A DNA stretch of 24,057 bases from a bacterium. GTDB taxonomy: Bacteria; Bacillota_I; Bacilli_A; RFN20; DUOF01. Shown piece after piece: positions 14,795-22,207 of the stretch. The position numbers and the translations under genes were made by a program. The first letter of the stretch is position 1; each line of letters starts with the position of its first letter. The stretch covers positions 1 to 24,057 of the forward strand of contig DUOF01000090.1 of NCBI GenBank assembly GCA_012839015.1, read 5' to 3'. The notes beneath the pieces were generated by a model. The model was not told where the DNA came from, searched no databases, and saw nothing but the letters and a program-made list of their open reading frames with translations.

Positions 14795-17169
14795 CTTGAA
14801 TAAAAGATACTCTTCTCGATTACGTTAGATCTGATTGTTGGGTGATTCTCATAACAGCGATAAGCCTTTATTGTATAAGCGTTCATTTGGTTTATAGGTA
14901 TTGTAAAAGTATTTTCACTGCCCCTGTAAACGACTTCTTCTTCAAAGATAGAAGTTATTTCTAATACATTAATTATTTTTCTATAAATATTTTCATAAGA
15001 GAAAATAGTCCTTCCTTGCTTTGGGTCACTAATTGACGCTAACTTGTTAGGAAAGTTAATTTCCATTTGGTTATCTATAAGGAGGATATCAAGGTTATCT
15101 AAATCCTTTATTGCAGGGGGTGAGACTACTGTTGTAGGCTCTTCCCCTTTTTTAAAATAACTAGATATTATCATACTACTCGGAGTGTTACTGTCTGGTA
15201 GTAGGTACGGGTAGCTTCCTTTAACTATGTTTACTTTCGTTAGAGTCTCTGGTACTTTAATTTTATCTTCCTGGCGGGCCTGAAACTCCATTATTCTAGA
15301 AAATAATTGTTTGGGAATACCTTTTCTTGAGTCGGTGCCTGCGGAGAAGTAATTCTTATCACCTTTCTTGGATTCATCAAAACCACTCCAAATGACATTA
15401 GTGTAATCAGGACTATATCCTGCATACCAAATGTCCTTACTTGCAGTTGAAGGGTAGTTATATTTAATTAGAGCACTGTTATCAAAACTAGATGTACCAG
15501 TCTTGACGTGTATATCAATGTTATCTATAGCTACAGTCCCCATATTCCAATAATTATTAGTAACTATTTCCTTTAGCACTTCACTTACTAAAAAGGCTGT
15601 CTCTTCCTTTAGGACTCTTTTTTCTTCCCTACTAGGAGTGTAAACCCTGTTTGAACCATCGAGCAGGGTTATTTTTTTGACAGTGTATGGTTCGATATAC
15701 AGCCCTCCTCTTGCAAGCATTGAGTAGGCACCTGCTAGATGAATTGGTGAAACACCTTGTTCGTGTGCACCCAGACCATAAGTTATATTGAATTTTTCTG
15801 GTTCTACATCCAATAAATTGATTTCACTTAAATATGAGGTAACGGCCCTAACCCCTATTTTATCAATAACCTCGTCTAGTGTTTTAAGGGCACTAGTGTT
15901 TCTAGAGTAGCCCAAAGCTTCACTTAGGAAAATATCACCCATATAACGATTATCAACGTTTCTGACACTCTTGGTAGTACCTTTATAGGTGTAAGGGGAA
16001 TCTACTACTACATGGTTATTACTCCACCCCAAATGCTCTATTGCTAGGGCATAAGACAAGATTGGTTTCATGGTTGATGCTGGCTGCTTTTTCATGTCAC
16101 TAGCTCTATTAAAGAGTAGTTGACCTTCATAAAATCTACCACCACTGACACCTACTAAGGCACCGCTTTTATTATCTATCAAAGCGATTGCTATTTGTTG
16201 GTTATCGTCACTAAAGTGTATCTTAGAGTCTTCATTGTTTTGAATGTTATCAATAAGTTTTTGCACCTGTTTATCCATGTGTGTTTCTATAACCATCGGG
16301 GTGGTATAAGGGTTTAAACTCGTCAACTGTTTTACTTCTTTATAAACTACGTCTAGATATGATTGATAGGGATAGGTTTGTTCTTGATACTCACCTTGTC
16401 TTATCATCTCACTAACCGTCACACTCCTTGCCTGTTCTTTCTGAAATTCATTTATATAACCATTTTCATACATTAATTCTAAGACCAGGTTTTTTCTTTG
16501 CTGCGCATTAGCAGGATTTCTGACTGGATTATAATAACTTGGAGCATTAACCATTCCTGCTAGAAGGGCGGCCTCTGCCAAGTTTACTTCATTTATAGGT
16601 TTTAAAAAGTATTTTAAGCTAGCAGAGTTAACCCCGATATTAACACCATCAAACATAATCCTATTAACGTAAGCCTCAATTATTTCTTCTTTAGAGAGGG
16701 TATTTTCCATCTCTATAGCCATATAAGCCTCTCTTATTTTTCTTTCTAGTTTCTTATCAGAATCCAAGAAGACATTCTTTATTAATTGTTGGGTTAATGT
16801 AGAAGCACCTTGGATCTTATCTGGATTTATCAAGTTGTTACTGAGTGATGCAATAACGCGGGGTAAATCAACGCCAAAATGCTCAAAAAAGCGGACATCC
16901 TCAACGCTTACTAATGCATTAACAAATACATCAGGTAAATCATTAAAACCAACCTGATTATCAATCTTTCGCTCTAGCATGACAATGTCATTGCCATCTT
17001 CGTCTAAGACAATGCTAACCTCTTTACTAATAATTGATTGTAGAACTGGATTTTCACTAGTTACTATTAAAAATAAAACATATAGAAAACCACTGACAGT
17101 TAGAACTAAAAAAGATACCAAAGAGATCTCTATACCTTTCCTAAGTTTATTGTTTTTTATCTTTAGCAT
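14791..17169 (-). CDS. ponA: Class A penicillin-binding protein (PBP1)
   Basis: A 792-residue bifunctional peptidoglycan synthase. It has a short basic cytoplasmic tail, one membrane anchor (about residues 14-37), a GT51 glycosyltransferase with Glu90 in SVEDVRFFEHFGVD and GASTLTQQLIKN at 121-132, and a penicillin-binding transpeptidase with Ser365-x-x-Lys368 (STMK), SRN at 422-424 and KTG at 556-558. The region after about 660 is a divergent C-terminal extension of unknown role. GAGGGTGATT precedes the ATG. It follows recU in one transcript, the recU-ponA pair of Bacillota, facing gpsB, whose product controls PBP1 in Bacillus. A functional class A PBP means the cell has a wall. Confidence 0.95.
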   Translation of the reverse strand: MLKIKNNKLRKGIEISLVSFLVLTVSGFLYVLFLIVTSENPVLQSIISKEVSIVLDEDGNDIVMLERKIDNQVGFNDLPDVFVNALVSVEDVRFFEHFGVDLPRVIASLSNNLINPDKIQGASTLTQQLIKNVFLDSDKKLERKIREAYMAIEMENTLSKEEIIEAYVNRIMFDGVNIGVNSASLKYFLKPINEVNLAEAALLAGMVNAPSYYNPVRNPANAQQRKNLVLELMYENGYINEFQKEQARSVTVSEMIRQGEYQEQTYPYQSYLDVVYKEVKQLTSLNPYTTPMVIETHMDKQVQKLIDNIQNNEDSKIHFSDDNQQIAIALIDNKSGALVGVSGGRFYEGQLLFNRASDMKKQPASTMKPILSYALAIEHLGWSNNHVVVDSPYTYKGTTKSVRNVDNRYMGDIFLSEALGYSRNTSALKTLDEVIDKIGVRAVTSYLSEINLLDVEPEKFNITYGLGAHEQGVSPIHLAGAYSMLARGGLYIEPYTVKKITLLDGSNRVYTPSREEKRVLKEETAFLVSEVLKEIVTNNYWNMGTVAIDNIDIHVKTGTSSFDNSALIKYNYPSTASKDIWYAGYSPDYTNVIWSGFDESKKGDKNYFSAGTDSRKGIPKQLFSRIMEFQARQEDKIKVPETLTKVNIVKGSYPYLLPDSNTPSSMIISSYFKKGEEPTTVVSPPAIKDLDNLDILLIDNQMEINFPNKLASISDPKQGRTIFSYENIYRKIINVLEITSIFEEEVVYRGSENTFTIPINQMNAYTIKAYRCYENHPTIRSNVIEKSIFYSS

Positions 17170-17211
17170 AAAAAATCACCCTCAGTCTATTTTTACCGGA
17201 TGTGATTAGTT

Positions 17212-17769
17212 TTATAAATATACTTTATCGACTACCTCTAAATATTCTAATTTATTAAAGTAACCCTTTCTTATAACATGTCCCTTTTCCTTAATGATAT
17301 CATAGGGAATTGATTTCTTCTTACTTGAATAGTAGAACTCGACTACCATATCAGCATCTAGTAAATAAATTTCATCAAAGTGGTTAAAGGATAGTATAAT
17401 AAAGGCGATGCCACCATGTTCTTTAACGGCTCTAAGGTGTTTTATTTGATGTTCACTTAAATTACCTAAGGGAAAAGATGTCTTATTATTAGTCTCTTTA
17501 GCCTCAAAATCAATATATCTACCCTTGTATATACCGTTATAATCGGTAGTAGAAGGGCTCTTAAAATACGCATCAATTATTTTGCCAGACTTACCCGTAT
17601 TATCTATTTTGACCACCTGAATAGGGGTTGGTTTTTTGTGGATAACGGCGATATCTTTTTCAAGATAGTACTCATTAGTAGCATTAATCATCTCTTCTAG
17701 TTTCATCCCTCTGTTAGCAAAAGATTTAAATTTATTATAAGTTTTTTTATTGTTTGGATAGTTTATCAT
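17212..17769 (-). CDS. recU: Holliday junction resolvase RecU
   Basis: A 185-residue resolvase of the Bacillota/mollicute type that cuts four-way junctions in recombination and chromosome segregation. The active-site arrangement Asp76 ... Glu89-x-Lys91 (STTDYNGIYKG, then IDFEAKET) has the same spacing as the catalytic residues of B. subtilis RecU. The N-terminal NRGMKLEEMINATN helix, which contacts DNA, is present. GGGGGAT lies before the ATG. It leads the recU-ponA operon with a 42-base gap to the PBP gene. Confidence 0.95.
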   Translation of the reverse strand: MINYPNNKKTYNKFKSFANRGMKLEEMINATNEYYLEKDIAVIHKKPTPIQVVKIDNTGKSGKIIDAYFKSPSTTDYNGIYKGRYIDFEAKETNNKTSFPLGNLSEHQIKHLRAVKEHGGIAFIILSFNHFDEIYLLDADMVVEFYYSSKKKSIPYDIIKEKGHVIRKGYFNKLEYLEVVDKVYL

Positions 17770-17795
17770 TGTATTCTTATCCCCCGCTTTCTAAA

Positions 17796-17824
17796 ATATT
17801 AACAAATAAACCCTTAAAAGACAA
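17796..17824 (-). promoter_or_regulatory. recU-ponA promoter
   Basis: On the minus strand, TTGTCT (17824-17819) and TAATAT (17801-17796) are 17 bases apart, upstream of recU. This is a good sigma-A match in the 131-bp region divergent from gpsB. For gpsB itself I see only repeated TTGATT elements (17835-17840, 17854-17859) without a convincing -10. Confidence 0.6.
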
Positions 17825-17900
17825 CTTACCACTGTTGATTAGACAATAAACCGTTGATTTTTTGTCGAAAATTTGAGAAAATACTGTAGGAGTGATTATT

Positions 17901-18263
17901 ATGGACAAGAAGCTATCTATGAGACCTGAGGCAATTCTAAATAAAGAATTCTCAATACAATACAAAGGGTATGCACCTGAGGAAGTAGATCAGTTCTTGG
18001 ATCAGATCATGAGTGAGTTTCAAAAGATTACTGATATCGAAGAATATTATCAAACGCATAATAATGCTCTTAAGAAGACTAATGCTATCCTAAGGGATAA
18101 GATTGATGATCTTGAAACAAAACTGGAACTTGAGAGATCTAAGAATTCTGATTTTGCTGCTAGTGATAATTCATCTAATTTAGAATTAATTAAAAAGATT
18201 GCTAGACTAGAAAGTGAATTGTATGAGACTAGGAAAGAATTAGAAAGTTACGAAGAAAAATAG
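17901..18263 (+). CDS. gpsB: Cell cycle protein GpsB
   Basis: A 120-residue DivIVA-family protein that in Bacillus links cell division to wall synthesis by binding PBP1. The N-terminal lipid/PBP-binding domain shows the family signature FSIQYKGYAPEEVDQFLDQI (residues 18-37). A long coiled coil (about 40-75) follows, then an acidic low-complexity linker, then a C-terminal helix. I chose ATG 17901, with TAGGAGTG seven bases before it; an in-frame GTG at 17892 lies inside that ribosome site and is rejected. Position next to recU-ponA and before rnpB is as in B. subtilis, favouring GpsB over DivIVA, which is usually longer. Confidence 0.9.
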   Translation: MDKKLSMRPEAILNKEFSIQYKGYAPEEVDQFLDQIMSEFQKITDIEEYYQTHNNALKKTNAILRDKIDDLETKLELERSKNSDFAASDNSSNLELIKKIARLESELYETRKELESYEEK

Positions 18264-18266
18264 AAT
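18261..18266 (+). promoter_or_regulatory. Possible rnpB -10 element
   Basis: TAGAAT, whose first three bases are the gpsB stop codon, is placed so that transcription would begin at 18271-18273, right at the 5' strand of RNase P helix P1. No good -35 is visible at 16-18 bases, so rnpB may also be processed from the gpsB transcript. Confidence 0.3.
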
Positions 18267-18268
18267 AT

Positions 18269-18606
18269 ATCCAATCCGGATAATCGCTGCTTACTTGATA
18301 AGTAGAGGAAAGTCCATGCTCGCACACTCTGAGATGAGTGTAGTGATTGTGCTAGAGGAAAAAATAACTCTAGGTAGGCTGAGCACCTAACGGCAGGTAG
18401 TTTACCTAAGTTGTAAAATATGGTAAACCCTTGAAAGTGCCACAGTGACGATTTGTTAAGAAATTAACAAGTGGAACGGGTAAACCCCACAAGCGAGAAA
18501 CCCAAATTTGGTCGGGGAACTTTTTTTGAAGAAATGAATTCAAAAAAGGATGCGTAAGCATAGATAAATGATTATCGATAACAGAACATGGCTTATAGGA
18601 TTGGAT
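18269..18606 (+). ncRNA. rnpB: RNase P RNA (type B)
   Basis: The catalytic RNA that trims tRNA 5' leaders, about 338 nt. Conserved landmarks run in order: TAATCGCTGC (18281), GAGGAAAGTCCATGCTCGCAC, CTGAGCACCTAACGGCAG, TTGAAAGTGCCACAGTGACG, GTGGAACGGGTAAACCCC, AGCGAGAAACCCAAATTTGG and near the 3' end AACAGAACATGGCTTATAG. Helix P1 pairs 18269-18277 with 18598-18606 perfectly, fixing the ends. The arrangement is that of Bacillus type B, not the ancestral A type, but it is some 60 nt shorter than the B. subtilis RNA, mainly in the 3' half. It begins six bases after the gpsB stop. Confidence 0.96.
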
Positions 18607-18610
18607 GCTC

Positions 18611-18635
18611 AAAATGCTATTAATAGCATTTTTTT
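18611..18635 (+). terminator. rnpB terminator
   Basis: A 10-bp perfect stem (AAAATGCTAT / ATAGCATTTT, 18611-18620 with 18623-18632) running into T7, four bases after P1. The mutM ribosome site (AAGGAGG) begins three bases after the T tract, leaving no room for a separate promoter. Confidence 0.88.
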
Positions 18636-18651
18636 ATAAGGAGGATTAAAA

Positions 18652-19476
18652 ATGCCTGAATTACCAGAAGTAGAAACAGTAAGGAAAGTACTTGAAAAAT
18701 GGGTTATAGATAAAACTATCACTGATGTAGAGTTTTTCTATAACGGTGTCCTAGACGGTATTAACAAAACTAGTTTCATTAATAATATAAAGAATCAAAA
18801 GATTAAAGCGGTTGATAGGAAGGGTAAATTTTTACTCTTTAAATTAAGTGATTATATTTTAATTTCACATCTTAGGATGGAAGGTAAATATTACTTGGTG
18901 AAAGAAAATGTAATCGACCCTAAAATAAACAAACATAAAATAATATCCTTTACTCTAGATGATGGGAATAAACTTATTTATCATGATGTGCGCAAGTTTG
19001 GAAAAATGAAACTGATTAAATATGAAGAAGAATCAACTGATAAAAGCTTGTCAAAACTAGGAGAAGAACCCTTCTCTATCAATGAAGAAGAACTTTATAA
19101 AAAAATAAAGTCATCTAAAAGAAAAATCAAAACATTGTTATTAGATCAGGCTATAATTGCCGGACTTGGAAATATTTATGTAGACGAGGTTTTGTTTTTT
19201 TCTAATATTCATCCAAATAGAGAGGGCGAGAGTATTAGTAAGAAAGAAAATAAAAAGATTATTGAACATAGTATCAAGGTCTTAAATAGGGCTATAGAGC
19301 TAGGAGGCTCTAGTGTTTATAGTTATCACTTTGCCGGTAGTGTCTCTGGAAAGTTTCAAAACGAACTCCAAGTATATGGAAGAAAAGATTTAGAATGTTT
19401 TAAGTGTGGTAGCAAAATAGCTAAGACAAAAATAGGGGGCAGGGGAACCCACTTCTGTCCTAGGTGCCAAAAATAA
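18652..19476 (+). CDS. mutM: Formamidopyrimidine-DNA glycosylase
   Basis: A 274-residue Fpg/MutM that excises 8-oxoguanine and formamidopyrimidines and cleaves the abasic site. The N-terminal PELPEVETVR provides catalytic Pro2 (after Met removal) and Glu3. ISHLRMEGKY and the HDVRKFG loop are conserved. The helix-two-turn-helix GLGNIYVDEVLFFSNIHP contacts DNA, and the C-terminal zinc finger is C-x2-C-x16-C-x2-C, ending in CPRCQK. All signatures favour MutM over endonuclease VIII. AAGGAGG precedes the start. It lies directly behind the rnpB terminator and must depend on read-through or a promoter hidden in rnpB. Confidence 0.95.
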   Translation: MPELPEVETVRKVLEKWVIDKTITDVEFFYNGVLDGINKTSFINNIKNQKIKAVDRKGKFLLFKLSDYILISHLRMEGKYYLVKENVIDPKINKHKIISFTLDDGNKLIYHDVRKFGKMKLIKYEEESTDKSLSKLGEEPFSINEEELYKKIKSSKRKIKTLLLDQAIIAGLGNIYVDEVLFFSNIHPNREGESISKKENKKIIEHSIKVLNRAIELGGSSVYSYHFAGSVSGKFQNELQVYGRKDLECFKCGSKIAKTKIGGRGTHFCPRCQK

Positions 19477-19488
19477 TTAGAGAGATTT

Positions 19489-19516
19489 AAAAATGAATCA
19501 TTATGATTCATTTTTT
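19489..19516 (+). terminator. Bidirectional terminator between mutM and the coat genes
   Basis: AAAAATGAATCA (19489-19500) pairs with TGATTCATTTTTT (19504-19516) around a TTA loop. The T run on one side and A run on the other let it stop both mutM (plus) and the convergent coat-protein operon (minus). Confidence 0.85.
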
Positions 19517-19542
19517 AAATAGTTAAAAAGGAGAAGTGTATA

Positions 19543-19884
19543 TTATTGTCCGTACCCGAAGTTTCTCTTTAATTGATCTTTGAATTGGTTATGGTGTTGA
19601 ACTTCTTTATTTACTTTAGTCTTTGATTCCTTCTCTACTGGATACCATCCCTTGCTATACATGTAGTTGAAGCAATCTCTCTGTTCATCGATGATTTCTT
19701 CACGTAGATCCTCTACCACATCTAGTAACATATCATTACTACATTCAATTGAGAAGTTATGATATAAACTTGCTAAATTCTTACATGAGGTTAATAAATC
19801 AAACATGATATCCCTCTCACTAAAGTAAGTTGGGTTAGTTTCTGGTCCTTGTCCAGTAGTGTTTTGATTTGTTTCGTTATTCAT
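19543..19884 (-). CDS. Coat F-type spore coat protein
   Basis: A 113-residue protein of the Coat F family. The core (about residues 24-85) is a predicted helical bundle with the family pattern FDLLTSCKNLASLYHNFSIECSND...REEIIDEQRDCFNYMYSKGWYPVE. The N-terminus is Asn/Thr/Gly-rich and the tail polar with FGYGQ at the end. The start is taken as ATG at 19884, nine bases after GGAGG; an ATG at 19893 directly abuts that ribosome site and is unlikely. It is the second gene of a two-gene operon, with its ribosome site inside the end of the first. Coat F proteins are found in endospore formers, but their structural role is poorly defined. Confidence 0.82.
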   Translation of the reverse strand: MNNETNQNTTGQGPETNPTYFSERDIMFDLLTSCKNLASLYHNFSIECSNDMLLDVVEDLREEIIDEQRDCFNYMYSKGWYPVEKESKTKVNKEVQHHNQFKDQLKRNFGYGQ

Positions 19885-20089
19885 TTCCCTCATCCTCCAA
19901 TATCCCTACTAGGTCTTCATACTGAGCAGTTAGTAAGACACGCATGTCTTCGATCAATTCTTTAACAGTAGAATCTGTAGCCATTTCTTGATACAGGTTG
20001 CATTTTTTAGCTACTGTTAGAGTGTTAGTTAGGATATCTCCTATATAAAGACAATCCTTGGGCGACAAAATATTTGGTGCTTTTTCCAT
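19877..20089 (-). CDS. Small Coat F-related spore protein
   Basis: A 70-residue, mostly helical protein resembling the short members of the Coat F family: ILSPKDCLYIGDILTNTLTVAKK at the N-terminal end, then TDSTVKELIEDMRVLLTAQYEDLVGIL. Such small proteins often occur next to a longer Coat F gene, as here. AAAGGAAA lies upstream of the ATG. It is the promoter-proximal gene, and its last 8 bases overlap the downstream coding region. The family call rests on the heptad-like pattern and context, so it is less certain than its neighbour. Confidence 0.7.
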   Translation of the reverse strand: MEKAPNILSPKDCLYIGDILTNTLTVAKKCNLYQEMATDSTVKELIEDMRVLLTAQYEDLVGILEDEGNE

Positions 20090-20120
20090 TTTATATTTCC
20101 TTTCTATTCATTTCTAAAAT

Positions 20121-20149
20121 TAGTATTAACAACAAATAAGAGAATATAC
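20121..20149 (-). promoter_or_regulatory. Sigma-G-like promoter of the coat operon
   Basis: On the minus strand GTATA (20149-20145) and AATACTA (20127-20121) are 17 bases apart. The Bacillus sigma-G consensus is GHATR, 17-18 bases, CATNHTA: all five positions match in the -35 and six of seven in the -10. A forespore promoter would fit spore proteins. AT-rich sequence makes chance matches possible. Confidence 0.4.
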
Positions 20150-20171
20150 ACTTTTTTTAGCGCTTTTAGTT

Positions 20172-20180
20172 TGTTATACT
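20172..20180 (+). promoter_or_regulatory. Extended -10 promoter of the DUF402-tsaD operon
   Basis: TGTTATACT (20172-20180) is a good extended -10 box 25 bases before the first ATG. No convincing -35 exists (the site is a T run), which extended -10 promoters tolerate. No further promoter is needed down to tsaD. Confidence 0.5.
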
Positions 20181-20205
20181 TAGAAAGTAAGGTAAGTGAT
20201 ATTAG

Positions 20206-20760
20206 ATGAAAAAGGGAATAAAGTGGATCAGAGTGATCTGTTTCAAACATGACGGAAGTTTTCATCGCATTTGGGATAAAGCAGGTTTAATTTATGAAGA
20301 TAAAGATAAAATAGTTATCTCCAATTCTAAGACTTTAATTAGGGAAGATAACGGAAGAATGTGGATGGCTAAAGAGCCATCCGTCAGTATCTTTTATAAA
20401 AATAGATGGTTTAATGTGATGGGGATTTTAAGAAAAGGCGGAGTACATTATTACTGTAATATGGCCTCTCCATGTGTAATAGAAAATAACATTATTAAGT
20501 ACATTGATTACGACCTAGATTTAGTTAAAACCGTTGATAATAAGATTAAAATTCTAGATGAAGATGAATACAAGGTTAACAAGGAAAAATATGACTATGG
20601 TGAAGATATTGAAAAAATATTAGAGAAGGAATTAAAGTTGCTTAGAACATATGCGGTTAACAATCAATTAGCTTTTAATGATAAGAAAGTCATAAAAACA
20701 CATGAAAAGTTTGTTAATAAATTGGTGGGGAAAAAATATGGAAGTAAAGTTACAAATTAA
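20206..20760 (+). CDS. DUF402 nucleoside tri/diphosphatase family protein
   Basis: A 184-residue DUF402 protein resembling B. subtilis YgaC (Ntdp family, reported to hydrolyse nucleoside tri- and diphosphates). Conserved blocks: FKHDGSFHRIWD at residues 13-24, EDNGRMWMAKEPSVSIFYKNRWFNV... around 47-70, GGVHYYCNMASPCV around 78-91, and IKYIDYDLDLVKT...LDEDEY around 97-121; the acidic residues in the last two are the likely metal ligands. The C-terminus is helical. It heads the operon with tsaE, whose coding region starts inside its last 23 bases. The biological role of this enzyme next to t6A genes is unclear. Confidence 0.82.
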   Translation: MKKGIKWIRVICFKHDGSFHRIWDKAGLIYEDKDKIVISNSKTLIREDNGRMWMAKEPSVSIFYKNRWFNVMGILRKGGVHYYCNMASPCVIENNIIKYIDYDLDLVKTVDNKIKILDEDEYKVNKEKYDYGEDIEKILEKELKLLRTYAVNNQLAFNDKKVIKTHEKFVNKLVGKKYGSKVTN

Positions 20761-21202
20761 AAATGAACAAGAAACTGATAAACTGGGACTAATAGTAGCC
20801 GAGTTAGTTTTTGCTGGCTTTTTAATAGTCATGAGTGGTGATTTAGGAGCAGGTAAAACTAGGTTTGCTAAGAGTTTAGGTAAGGGACTGGGAATAGATA
20901 AAGTTATTAAAAGTCCTACTTTTAATATCTTAAGAGTATATGAGGAAGGAAGATTACCTTTCTATCATATAGATGCCTATAGGCTTGAAGGTATGGTACA
21001 AGATCTTGGTTTTGAAGAGTTTATCGAGGGAGAAGGGGTTTGCCTAATTGAATGGTACAAGTACTTAGAGTACATGCTACCTAATGAGTACCTAAAAATA
21101 GATATCAATATTGTTAGTGATAATGAACGTGAGTTTATTTTAAGTAGTAACTCTCCTAAGTATCAAAGTGCAATAAAACAGGTGATTAAACAATGGAAAT
21201 AA
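20738..21202 (+). CDS. tsaE: tRNA t6A synthesis ATPase TsaE
   Basis: A 154-residue ATPase that, with TsaB and TsaD, transfers threonylcarbamoyl to A37 of ANN-reading tRNAs. Walker A is GDLGAGKTRFAKSLG, followed by the family blocks SPTFNI, FYHIDAYRL and LIEWYKYLEYMLP. I chose ATG 20738, seven bases after GGTGGGG, which makes a normal family length; the frame is open to 20702, but that extension lies in the upstream gene and lacks a ribosome site. Its end overlaps tsaB by 10 bases. Equivalent to ydiB in the ydiBCDE cluster of B. subtilis. Confidence 0.95.
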   Translation: MEVKLQIKNEQETDKLGLIVAELVFAGFLIVMSGDLGAGKTRFAKSLGKGLGIDKVIKSPTFNILRVYEEGRLPFYHIDAYRLEGMVQDLGFEEFIEGEGVCLIEWYKYLEYMLPNEYLKIDINIVSDNEREFILSSNSPKYQSAIKQVIKQWK

Positions 21203-21771
21203 CTATGTACATAGATACTTCTTATAAGTATCTTGCAGTCGGATTATCTAAAGATAATAAGTTAGTCTATAAAAAGCAATACATAGCTTTTAAGAAACAA
21301 TCTGAATACGCTGCACTTGAAATAAAAGAATGTCTAGATAAAACTAACACAAAGGCTAGTGAGCTAACTAGAATCGTCGTTTGCAATGGACCTGGTTCCT
21401 ATACTGGAATTAGGATCGGATTAACCCTAGCTAAAGTAATGGCAGCCTCACTTAATATAGAGTTAGTGACTCTTTCAAGTCTCATTATATTAAGTGGTTT
21501 AAAAGAGAATGTAATGCCCCTTATTGATGCTAGAAGTAACCGTGCTTATGTTGCTATATACAACAAGGGTGAAATTATCAAAGAAGAAACTGTCTTAGAA
21601 CTAGAAGAGATTAAGTTAATTAAAGATAAGTATGAATTAGTGGGTGACAGCCATTTACTAAATGTTATAAGCGAAGAAGTTGATCTTATTGAAAATATGT
21701 TCTTACTTAGCAGGGGCAAGGAAAGCGTGGATGTAACTACTGCTAAAGCAATTTACTTAAAGGAATACTAA
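21193..21771 (+). CDS. tsaB: tRNA t6A synthesis protein TsaB
   Basis: A 192-residue ASKHA-fold partner that scaffolds TsaD. The start (MEITMYIDTSYKYLAVGL) and the conserved VVCNGPGSYTGIRIGLTLAKVMA segment identify it, as does LIDARSNRAYVAIY in the second half. It is shorter than E. coli (231) and B. subtilis (229) TsaB, missing part of the C-terminal region; the N-terminal domain that contacts TsaD is intact. AGGTGAT precedes the ATG within the tsaE end. Translationally coupled to its neighbours. Confidence 0.93.
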   Translation: MEITMYIDTSYKYLAVGLSKDNKLVYKKQYIAFKKQSEYAALEIKECLDKTNTKASELTRIVVCNGPGSYTGIRIGLTLAKVMAASLNIELVTLSSLIILSGLKENVMPLIDARSNRAYVAIYNKGEIIKEETVLELEEIKLIKDKYELVGDSHLLNVISEEVDLIENMFLLSRGKESVDVTTAKAIYLKEY

Positions 21772-21772
21772 A

Positions 21773-22207
21773 ATGCAGATTAGACAAATGAGAATAGATG
21801 ATTTAGACCAGGTATTAGAAATAGAAAGTACTCTATACAAAACCCCCTGGAACAAGAAACATTATTTGTATGAGTTAAATGAAAATGAATTCAGTCACCA
21901 TTTCGTTTTAACTAATGGTAATGAAATAATTGGATATTACGTCTTTATGTTATTATTTAGTGAAGTGAACCTAACTAAGTTAAGTATTAAAAAAGAATGC
22001 CAGGGAAGAGGGTTAGCGAAGCTACTTTTAAGTGACTTGCTCGAACAAGCTAAGTCCTTAGAGGCTGATAAAATTTATTTAGAGGTTAGAGAAAGTAATT
22101 TTAAAGCTATTTCTTTGTATAAGAGTTTTGACTTTGTTAAAACAAATACCAGGAAAAATTATTATGAAGACGGTGAAGATGCACTTATATTGGAAAGGGT
22201 GATATAA
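21773..22207 (+). CDS. rimI: Ribosomal-protein-alanine N-acetyltransferase RimI
   Basis: A 144-residue GNAT acetyltransferase; the E. coli enzyme acetylates the N-terminus of ribosomal protein S18. Motif A binding acetyl-CoA is CQGRGLAKLLLSDLL, and the closing LEVRESNFKAISLYKSFDFVK...NYYEDGEDA is the RimI pattern. It lies one base after tsaB, with AAGGA inside the tsaB end, and directly abuts tsaD. The tsaB-rimI-tsaD order is widely kept, although no role for RimI in t6A is known. Confidence 0.92.
   Translation: MQIRQMRIDDLDQVLEIESTLYKTPWNKKHYLYELNENEFSHHFVLTNGNEIIGYYVFMLLFSEVNLTKLSIKKECQGRGLAKLLLSDLLEQAKSLEADKIYLEVRESNFKAISLYKSFDFVKTNTRKNYYEDGEDALILERVI

Noticed and set aside
16979..17209. 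76-codon plus-strand frame over the PBP N-terminus
   Set aside because: Antisense to the conserved membrane anchor and start of a well-supported PBP gene.
19530..19577. Short plus-strand frame beginning at a GTG after AAAGGAG (about 19530) with 15 codons
   Set aside because: It is antisense to the end of the Coat F gene, is very short and follows the mutM terminator; the ribosome-like site is probably chance.
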